Shown one piece after another: positions 5,784 to 10,932 of a stretch of 10,932 nucleotides of DNA. Where the stretch lies: the NCBI GenBank assembly GCA_964556705.1, contig CAZKXX010000116.1, positions 1 to 10,932 of the forward strand. Reading direction: 5' to 3'. The position numbers were made by a program, and so were the translations under genes. The notes beneath the pieces were generated by a model, which was given only the letters and a program-made list of their open reading frames with translations, was not told the origin of the DNA and made no database searches. Every line of letters starts with the position of its first letter. Position 1 is the stretch's first letter. Origin of the DNA: CAZKXX01 sp964556705 (GTDB lineage Bacteria > Acidobacteriota > Terriglobia > UBA7540).

Positions 5784-6397
5784 GCGAGCGTCCGCCAGGT
5801 ACTGGGTGCTGGCCATTGAAGAAGGAGCGGCCAACCACGGAGAAGGGACCAGGGACGAAAGACGTTTCGTTTCGGTGGACCATACTGAGTCTGGCGTTCG
5901 CCATCCTGGCGGCGGCGTTTCTTCTCGGCCAGGAGGCCGCGCAGTATATTGGCAAAGTCGAAGACCTCCCCATCAAAGTTGCGCCGCAACCCATCGCGTT
6001 CAGCCACCGGCTGCACGCGGAGGTCGGCCTCGAATGTCTCGCCTGCCACACCACCGCAACCGAAAAGGACTGGGCCGGCATCCCGCAGTCCTCTGACTGC
6101 ATGAAGTGCCACTCGCCGGTCTCGACGGGAACCAGCGAGCTCGTCAAGCTGACGCGCTTTCACGAGGAAAAGGAGAAAATTCCCTGGGTGCGGGTTTACA
6201 CGGTCCCCGACTTCGTCTTTTTCAGCCACGCAAACCATCTGAAGGCCGGCGAAGAGTGCTCAACCTGCCACGGGCCGGTCGAAAAGCGCGACGTGCTGAT
6301 GCAGGAAGTCTCGACCAGCATGATTTTCTGCATGAACTGCCACGCGGAGCGGAAGGCTTCGAACGACTGTGCGCTATGCCATCAGTTGGGGCATTAG
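5780..6397 (+). CDS. Membrane-anchored five-heme cytochrome c (c3/c7-like)
   Basis: A 205-residue protein with one N-terminal membrane segment (about 33-50) and a periplasmic domain holding five CxxCH heme-attachment sites: CLACH (86), CMKCH (107), CSTCH (160), CMNCH (184) and CALCH (197). Two FSHxxH motifs (74-79 and 148-153) stand before hemes 1 and 3, the arrangement used for bis-histidine ligation in c3/c7-type cytochromes. It looks like two related halves plus a terminal heme. It probably accepts electrons from the dehydrogenase just upstream and passes them to another carrier; this role is inferred from position. The start is uncertain: no in-frame ATG or GTG precedes the membrane segment. 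TTG 5780 overlaps the upstream TGA by two bases, suggesting translational coupling; TTG 5816 is the alternative. Neither has a clear ribosome site. It ends 9 bp from the convergent receptor gene. Confidence 0.88.
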   Translation: MSERPPGTGCWPLKKERPTTEKGPGTKDVSFRWTILSLAFAILAAAFLLGQEAAQYIGKVEDLPIKVAPQPIAFSHRLHAEVGLECLACHTTATEKDWAGIPQSSDCMKCHSPVSTGTSELVKLTRFHEEKEKIPWVRVYTVPDFVFFSHANHLKAGEECSTCHGPVEKRDVLMQEVSTSMIFCMNCHAERKASNDCALCHQLGH

Positions 6398-6406
6398 CCA
6401 GTCGAG

Positions 6407-8554
6407 TCAGAGCTCAAGCCGAAATCCGCCGTTGAACACCCGCCCGTCGAGCGGCGCCCAGGCGTCCACGGTACGCCGCCCGTCCGCACCCACCATCGGC
6501 CGCAGCAGCGAGTCCCAGCGCGTCTGCCGGACGTCGGTGATGTTTTCGAGGTTCAGAAACAGCCGGAAGCGCCCGAACCGTTTTTCCACCAGCAGGCCGA
6601 GAATCACGTACGCCTCGGAAGTTTCGCGAAAGGGATTAAATTCCAGCCGCTGCCGGCCCGTGTAGTAGCACTCGACCCCGACGCGCGCCGAGTCCTCTTT
6701 TTCCCACATCCCCACGATTCCGAAGCTGTGCCGCGGCGTCAGCGCCAGGTCCACGCGCTCGCCGTCCTCCACCTGTCGAGAGCGGACATAGGTGTAGGTG
6801 GCCGTGGCGGAAAACGGCGAACGGCGCAGCGTGGCGAGCAGCTCGACGCCGCGGTTCGTCAGATCGTCCTCGAGGTTCGTCAGTTCGTAACGGCCGCTCC
6901 GCTCGACGCGCAGCGGATGCCGGACGCGCGAAGCAAAAAACGTCGCGGTGTAGGATGCGGGCCCGACCGCGCGCGTCACATCGAGCGAAAAGCTCCGCCC
7001 GCGCTCCGCCCGGAGCGGCCGCGGAATCACCAGCCGCGCGAGCCCGGCCGCTTCCGTCTCTTCCGTCAGCGGCGTGGCGGCGAAGAATCCCTGCCCCACC
7101 GAGACCCGGCTGGTCCAGTCGCCCGACCTCAGCCGCGCGGAGAGCCGCGGGCTGAAGAACCTTCCGTACTCGCTGTGGAAGTCCGCGCGTCCGCTCGCCG
7201 CCACCGCCAGCCACGACGCAAGGCTGATTTCATCCTGAAGGAAAATACCCGGTGCCGTGTACTCGTAGCGGAACTGCGGCACGTCGAGCGGATCGTACGT
7301 GTCGCGCTCGATCGCTGTTCCCGCCACCCAGGTGTGGCGGCTCGTCGCGCCGCGGATGGAGATTTCGCCGAAATAGGTCCGGTGCCGGTCGCGCTCGCCG
7401 ATTTCGCCGAAGACGTGGCCATGCCGCTGGAACGCCGCCGCGCCGCGCGCCGCCACAACGTAGCGATCGCCAAAAAGAAACTGTCCGCTGCCGCCCAAGT
7501 CGTACCGCCGCGTGTCGAGCGCCTCGCGATACGGCGCGCCAGTGGCGGGAAGGACGGCGCCGGGCATGGTGCCGCCTTCGCGATTTTCCACCGTCACCCC
7601 GGCGGTGAGAAAGGCGGTGCGTCCGGCGCCGCCGTCCCAGAATAACCGCGGCCGCAGAACGCCTCGCTGGTATCCCGCGATGTCCGCCCAGCCGTCGCCG
7701 TCGCGGTCGCGACGCTCCTGGAAGTGCCCGCCGCCCAGGAGCGACGCGCTCCACTGCTCCGAAAGCGGCGTGGTCGCAAACAACACGCCGTCCGTTGCGG
7801 CCTGCGTCGAACGATTGACCAGCGCTTCCAGAAACGGCTCGGGGCCGGGCCGCCGTGAGACGAGATTGACCACGCCGCCCATCGCGCCGGCGCCGTAAAG
7901 TGCCGAAGCCACTCCTTTGATGACTTCCATCTGCCCAAGGTCCATGGGGGGAATTTGCAGCAGCCCCAGTCCGCCCACCTGCTGGCCGAACAGGGGAAGT
8001 CCGTCGGCCAGAAAGCGCGTGTAGCGCCCGCGCATTCCCTGAATGCGCACGCTCGCCGCGCCGAGCGACGGCGACGTGGCCTGCACTCGCATGCCGCCCA
8101 TTTCGTTCAGCATCATCACAATGTCGCCGGGCGTCATGAGCATTTTTTCTTCGATTTCTTCGCGCTCGAGAATTTCCACTCGAACCGGTTCGTCCTGAAG
8201 GCGCTTGTCCGAGCGTGTCGCGGTGACCGTCACCTCTTCTTCCACCGCGCGCCTCGGCTCGAGGTCCACGACGACCTGCACCTCCTGCCCCGCTTCCACC
8301 AGCACCGCGGCCTTCGTCGGGAAGAAGCCTTCCTTCGTGACCCGCACTTCGATTCTTCCCGCCGCGACTTCCAGCACCGCCACGCCGCGTTCGTCGGTCA
8401 GGGCGGAAAGTCCGCCCGCTTTCACCGCCGCTCCGCTCACCGGCCCCGACTCGCTCTGCGCTTCGACGCGAATCGTCGCCGGCTGCGGCAATTCCTGGGC
8501 GGGGGCGGAAACAACGCTGCCCAGCAGGACGAGTTGAATCAGGATTCCACGCAT
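6407..8554 (-). CDS. TonB-dependent outer-membrane receptor with N-terminal regulatory-like domain
   Basis: A 715-residue receptor that would import a ligand across the outer membrane using TonB energy. Order: signal peptide (1-20, cleaved near APAQ), a beta-sandwich of the carboxypeptidase-regulatory/CNA-B type (about 24-100, with SGAAVKAGGLSALTDERGVA), a TonB-box-like stretch VTVTATR (108-114), a plug domain (about 118-235, with IQGMRGRYTRFLADGLP and EVIKGVASALYGAGAMGGVV), then a 22-strand-type barrel to the C-terminus. The last residues (GGFRLEL) form a final strand but end in Leu rather than the usual aromatic residue. The ligand is unknown. It lies 48 bp downstream of the GntP-type permease on the same strand, probably one operon. 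The ATG at 8554 has only a weak ribosome site, consistent with coupling to the gene before it. Confidence 0.9.
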   Translation of the reverse strand: MRGILIQLVLLGSVVSAPAQELPQPATIRVEAQSESGPVSGAAVKAGGLSALTDERGVAVLEVAAGRIEVRVTKEGFFPTKAAVLVEAGQEVQVVVDLEPRRAVEEEVTVTATRSDKRLQDEPVRVEILEREEIEEKMLMTPGDIVMMLNEMGGMRVQATSPSLGAASVRIQGMRGRYTRFLADGLPLFGQQVGGLGLLQIPPMDLGQMEVIKGVASALYGAGAMGGVVNLVSRRPGPEPFLEALVNRSTQAATDGVLFATTPLSEQWSASLLGGGHFQERRDRDGDGWADIAGYQRGVLRPRLFWDGGAGRTAFLTAGVTVENREGGTMPGAVLPATGAPYREALDTRRYDLGGSGQFLFGDRYVVAARGAAAFQRHGHVFGEIGERDRHRTYFGEISIRGATSRHTWVAGTAIERDTYDPLDVPQFRYEYTAPGIFLQDEISLASWLAVAASGRADFHSEYGRFFSPRLSARLRSGDWTSRVSVGQGFFAATPLTEETEAAGLARLVIPRPLRAERGRSFSLDVTRAVGPASYTATFFASRVRHPLRVERSGRYELTNLEDDLTNRGVELLATLRRSPFSATATYTYVRSRQVEDGERVDLALTPRHSFGIVGMWEKEDSARVGVECYYTGRQRLEFNPFRETSEAYVILGLLVEKRFGRFRLFLNLENITDVRQTRWDSLLRPMVGADGRRTVDAWAPLDGRVFNGGFRLEL

Positions 8555-8602
8555 GACTTGCAGGGAGTGCCGAAAGGCGCGGGTTCGCGGAGGAAGCGGG
8601 CG

Positions 8603-9958
8603 CTACCGCATCGGCAGCAGCCAGCTTCCCAGCAGGACGAACACAAATGCGGTAACGCCCATCAGGGCGAGCAGCGGCGTCCAGGTCTTGAGCGTCTCGG
8701 CTTCGGTCAGCCCGGACATCTGCTTGACCACCCAGAAACCGCTGTCGTTCATCCACGAGCCGATCTTCGAGCCCGCGCCGATGGCCATCACCACGTACAC
8801 GGGATGGAACGGCAGCTCCTGGCCGACCACCAGCGGCGCGAGGATCGTCGCCGAGGTAATCATGGCGGCGGTCGAGGAACCCTGGGCGATTTTGAAAAGC
8901 GCGCCCAGCAGGAACGCCAGCACGAGTTTGGAGACGCCGAAGCGGTCGGCGAGGTTGCTCAGAGCTTCGCCGACGCCCGCCTTCGCCAGCATTCCGCCGA
9001 ACGCCCCGCCGGCGCAGGTGATGAGCACGATGAGGCCGGCGCTGAACAATCCGATCTCGACCGGCCTCGCCAGTTGCGCGAGCGAATATCCTTTCTGCTT
9101 CGCCAGCACTCCGAGCGCGATGGCCGTCGAAATCAGCAGCGCGAAGTTGGGATTGCCGAAGAACGCCGTGTACTCGAGCAGCGGACTTCCCGGGGCTGCG
9201 GCGTTCGTCACCGTATGCATGGTGATGAGGACGACGGGAAGAACGATGGGAAGCGAGGAGACGAACAATCCCGGCAGCTCGTCCTCCCTCTTGTGCGCCA
9301 GGTCGCGAAGTTCTTCCATCGAGAGGCCCGGAGCCTCGCGCAGCGAGATATTCAACCGCCGGTCCATCATGCGCCCGAAGAGCCATCCGGCCACCGCCGC
9401 CGTGCCGCCGATGAAAATGCCGACCAGGATGACAACCCCGAGGTCCACTTCGAGCGTCGTCGCCATGGCGATCGGCCCGGGTGTCGGCGGCACCAGCGTG
9501 TGCGCGATGGCGCCCCCCGCGCAGATGGACATCACGTAAGCAAGGTAGTTTTTCTCCGTACGCACGGCCATGGCGCGCGCCAGAGGGACGAGCAGATAGA
9601 AAACCGTGTCAAAGAAGACGGGAATGGCGAGCACGAAACCGCTCACGAGCAGAGCCACCGAGGCGTGCCGTTCGCCAAGCAGGCCCACCAGGCGGCGTGA
9701 GATCTTATCCGCGGCCCCGCTTTCCATCAGGCACTGCGCAATCACCGCCGCCAAGCCGATAACGATGGCGATATTCGCCGCCACGTCCCCGAAGATGCGC
9801 GCCACCTGCGGCATCGCTTCCGAGAACTTGATGCGCGGCGAAAGGACGCCCACCGTCATCGCCGCGGTCACCAGCGCGATGAAAGCGTTCACCTTGAAGC
9901 GGATGATGAGCAGGAAAACGAAGCTCGTGGCGACAGCCAGAACGACCAGCGGGTGCAT
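8603..9958 (-). CDS. GntP-family sugar-acid:H+ symporter
   Basis: A 451-residue inner-membrane carrier with about 12 predicted membrane helices, the usual GntP length. Family signatures include FDTVFYLLVPLARAMA (about 116-131), HTLVPPTPGPIA (153-164), a central hydrophilic linker (about 200-235), QGSSTAAMITSATI in the C-terminal half and SKIGSWMNDSGFWVV near residue 400. Members carry gluconate, fructuronate, idonate or related hydroxy acids into the cytoplasm with protons. Substrate cannot be settled by sequence alone. The ATG at 9958 has a purine-rich GAGAGAAG (9965-9972) 6 nt upstream. It is followed by the TonB receptor. A gluconate-type carrier near a PQQ sugar dehydrogenase suggests uptake of the periplasmic oxidation product. 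Confidence 0.93.
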   Translation of the reverse strand: MHPLVVLAVATSFVFLLIIRFKVNAFIALVTAAMTVGVLSPRIKFSEAMPQVARIFGDVAANIAIVIGLAAVIAQCLMESGAADKISRRLVGLLGERHASVALLVSGFVLAIPVFFDTVFYLLVPLARAMAVRTEKNYLAYVMSICAGGAIAHTLVPPTPGPIAMATTLEVDLGVVILVGIFIGGTAAVAGWLFGRMMDRRLNISLREAPGLSMEELRDLAHKREDELPGLFVSSLPIVLPVVLITMHTVTNAAAPGSPLLEYTAFFGNPNFALLISTAIALGVLAKQKGYSLAQLARPVEIGLFSAGLIVLITCAGGAFGGMLAKAGVGEALSNLADRFGVSKLVLAFLLGALFKIAQGSSTAAMITSATILAPLVVGQELPFHPVYVVMAIGAGSKIGSWMNDSGFWVVKQMSGLTEAETLKTWTPLLALMGVTAFVFVLLGSWLLPMR

Positions 9959-10011
9959 GCGGCGCTTCTCTCGCGACCGGTGATGTGGTTGCCCTTATGG
10001 ACCGGGCCGCC

Positions 10012-10039
10012 ATTATACCCGCCGCTTCGCCGCCGTCGA
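10012..10039 (-). promoter_or_regulatory. Promoter of the GntP-TonB receptor operon
   Basis: On the minus strand, TCGACG (10039-10034, 4 of 6 to TTGACA) precedes a perfect TATAAT (10017-10012) with a 16-bp spacer. The -10 box overlaps the TAA stop codon of the GyrI-like gene. Transcription would start near 10005, about 47 nt before the permease ATG, so the two transport genes can be expressed apart from the GyrI-like gene. Confidence 0.5.
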
Positions 10040-10678
10040 TCTTTTTTCGAGGCCGCGCGCCGTGTTCGATTTGCGCACCGGATGGCGCAGCAGCGTTCGC
10101 AGGCGTTTCGGCGGCACTCGACGCGGGTCCGAGAGGTAGATTTCGTGGTGCCGGCCGTGCCACGCCAGCCCCCGCTCGTGCGCGCACTCCATCATTTGCT
10201 CGATCGTCTTCCGCCCGCGATCGTACGGGCCCACGTGCAGCGCCTGCACGCACTGGCCTTCGCGGAGGGTCTCGATCCGCACGCGCTCGAGCGGCCCTTC
10301 ACGACCCCTCTTCTTGAGCGCTTCGACCGCCCGCTTCACGTCCTCCTTCGTCACGAAGTCCGGCACGCGGATGAGCAGCTTCCAGTTCCAGGAATCCGTC
10401 GGCTGCTCGAGAAAACCGCCCGGGTGGCTCGACCACCAGAGGGCCTCGAGATGACAGACCTTGTAGTCAATTCCGGCGAATTTTTTCGCCATCTTCACCG
10501 TGAAAGCCACGCTGTAAAGCGCTCCGATGGCTTTCTGAAACTCCTCGTCCGCCGGCGCGCCCCGGCCGGCAAGAGCGAGGTAATGGGCGGGCCGGGTATT
10601 GACAATCTTCGGCTCGCGCGGCGCCACGTACTCTTCGCGATGTTCCTTGGTGAGGTCGATTTTCGCGGTGGCAGGCAT
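10013..10678 (-). CDS. GyrI-like small-molecule-binding domain protein
   Basis: A 221-residue cytoplasmic protein of the stand-alone GyrI-like family. Typical features: an N-terminal YVAPREPKIVNTRPAHYLALAGRG (18-40), the FQKAIGALYSVAFTVKM segment, LEALWW (78-82), ALHVGPYD (146-153) and a C-terminal HHEIYLSDPRRVPPKRL followed by LRHPV, a strongly conserved ending. The fold binds small molecules and is related to effector domains of MerR/AraC regulators, but here there is no DNA-binding domain. Some relatives bind or hydrolyse xenobiotics; the role here is unknown. After residue 200 comes a basic tail (KRSTAAKRRV) beyond the conserved domain. AAAGGA (10687-10692) is 8 nt before the ATG. The gntP-type permease follows 54 bp later on the same strand but has its own promoter candidate. 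Confidence 0.88.
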   Translation of the reverse strand: MPATAKIDLTKEHREEYVAPREPKIVNTRPAHYLALAGRGAPADEEFQKAIGALYSVAFTVKMAKKFAGIDYKVCHLEALWWSSHPGGFLEQPTDSWNWKLLIRVPDFVTKEDVKRAVEALKKRGREGPLERVRIETLREGQCVQALHVGPYDRGRKTIEQMMECAHERGLAWHGRHHEIYLSDPRRVPPKRLRTLLRHPVRKSNTARGLEKRSTAAKRRV

Positions 10679-10715
10679 GAGGGCGGTCCTTTCTGCGAGG
10701 GGACGGAACTGCGGC

Positions 10716-10748
10716 GCCCTGTCCGGGCGGGTCCGACAAGGACAGGGC
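10716..10748. repeat. Nine-base inverted repeat in the GyrI-like / nuoI intergenic region
   Basis: GCCCTGTCC (10716-10724) and GGACAGGGC (10740-10748) are perfect reverse complements separated by 15 nt. It lies 38 bp upstream of the GyrI-like start and next to the palindrome at 10750-10759. No T-run follows on either strand. It could be an operator or a structured leader. Confidence 0.5.
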
Positions 10749-10749
10749 T

Positions 10750-10759
10750 GACTTAAGTC
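10750..10759. promoter_or_regulatory. Palindrome GACTTAAGTC, possible operator
   Basis: A perfect ten-base palindrome. Its right half, AAGTC (10755-10759), is also the partner of GACTT at 10766-10770, so a second overlapping inverted repeat exists. It sits just before the -35-like TTGGGG (10761-10766) upstream of nuoI, where a bound regulator could block or recruit RNA polymerase. Confidence 0.3.
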
Positions 10760-10760
10760 T

Positions 10761-10788
10761 TTGGGGACTTCACAGAAGAGTTTAATAT
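10761..10788 (+). promoter_or_regulatory. Candidate promoter for nuoI
   Basis: TTGGGG (10761-10766) and TAATAT (10783-10788) with a 16-bp spacer are the best sigma-70-like pair ahead of the last gene. The leader would be about 70 nt. The -35 is weak, so this is tentative. Confidence 0.3.
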
Positions 10789-10865
10789 GGAAGGTGGGGC
10801 GTGGCGAGGATTTTTGTAGTTATCCGGCACCTCAGGACCCGCGCGGCCGGACGGAAGGGCATGCC

Positions 10866-10932
10866 ATGAAATTCCGAGAACTGCTTCGCACGATTTTTCT
10901 CGTGGACCTGGTGAAGGGGCTGGGTCTGACGT
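10866..10932 (+). CDS. nuoI: NADH-quinone oxidoreductase subunit I, N-terminus (partial)
   Basis: Only the first 22 codons are in the window (MKFRELLRTIFLVDLVKGLGLT). The FLVDLVKGLGLT pattern resembles the amphipathic N-terminal helix of complex I subunit I, which lies on the membrane arm before the two ferredoxin-type 4Fe-4S motifs that would follow. GGAAGGG (10853-10859) is a good ribosome site 6 nt before the ATG. The gene ahead is divergent and not nuoH, so this copy would be at the front of its transcript, unlike the usual nuoA-N order. Identification rests on a short segment, so another protein is possible. Confidence 0.55.
   Translation, partial: MKFRELLRTIFLVDLVKGLGLT

Noticed and set aside
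3693..5834. A 713-codon open frame on the minus strand opposite the PQQ dehydrogenase
   Set aside because: It is exactly antisense to a gene with clear family motifs, is rich in Arg, Ala, Val and His in a low-complexity way, and shows no recognisable domain; long antisense frames are expected in GC-rich genes.
7230..9386. A 718-codon minus-strand frame spanning parts of the TonB receptor and permease genes
   Set aside because: It runs across two well-supported genes in another frame of the same strand, crosses their boundary, and is rich in Arg and Gly without any domain.
7955..9700. A 581-codon plus-strand frame opposite the receptor and permease
   Set aside because: It is antisense to two confident genes and is composed largely of His, Arg, Gln and Glu runs typical of shadow frames.
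1..10932. CRISPR array, insertion sequence or prophage
   Set aside because: No regularly spaced repeats, transposase, integrase or phage-like genes were seen on either strand.

Overview
This is a GC-rich bacterial chromosomal window with housekeeping and respiratory genes. No phage genes, transposase or CRISPR array were seen. The TonB-dependent receptor has a carboxypeptidase-regulatory-like N-terminal domain, and it sits near Tat-exported, PQQ and multiheme proteins. That mix recalls Acidobacteriota or a related Gram-negative phylum; this assignment is inference only. A Gram-negative envelope itself is well supported by the receptor and the periplasmic quinoprotein.

Layout, left to right. 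(1) 1-97, minus: the N-terminus of a Tat-exported, probably lipid-anchored protein with its own promoter, cut by the window edge. (2) 253-732, plus: tadA, the tRNA adenosine deaminase. (3) 886-1644, minus: a GNAT acetyltransferase that looks like two GNAT folds in tandem. (4) 1832-1925, plus: tRNA-Ser(CGA), followed directly by a hairpin and a dispersed-type palindromic repeat. (5) 2093-3553, minus: a B12-binding-domain radical SAM enzyme of unknown substrate. (6) 3867-6397, plus: a two-gene unit, a periplasmic PQQ-dependent dehydrogenase overlapping a membrane-anchored five-heme cytochrome c. (7) 6407-9958, minus: a GntP-family sugar-acid permease followed by a TonB-dependent receptor, convergent with unit 6 and separated from it by 9 bp. 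(8) 10013-10678, minus: a GyrI-like domain protein. (9) 10866 to the end, plus: the start of a probable nuoI, cut by the right edge.

The most coherent story is in 3.87-9.96 kb. The dehydrogenase would oxidise a sugar or alcohol in the periplasm and pass electrons to the five-heme cytochrome. A GntP permease would import the aldonate-type product. The TonB receptor would bring a substrate, or possibly PQQ itself, across the outer membrane. The families are visible in the sequence; their cooperation is inference from adjacency. No PQQ biosynthesis gene was seen in the window.

Regulatory signals of interest are a good -24/-12 (sigma-54-like) match just before the PQQ dehydrogenase, a TTGACA promoter for the radical SAM gene, a TATAAT box overlapping the stop codon of the GyrI-like gene, and nested inverted repeats between the GyrI-like gene and nuoI.
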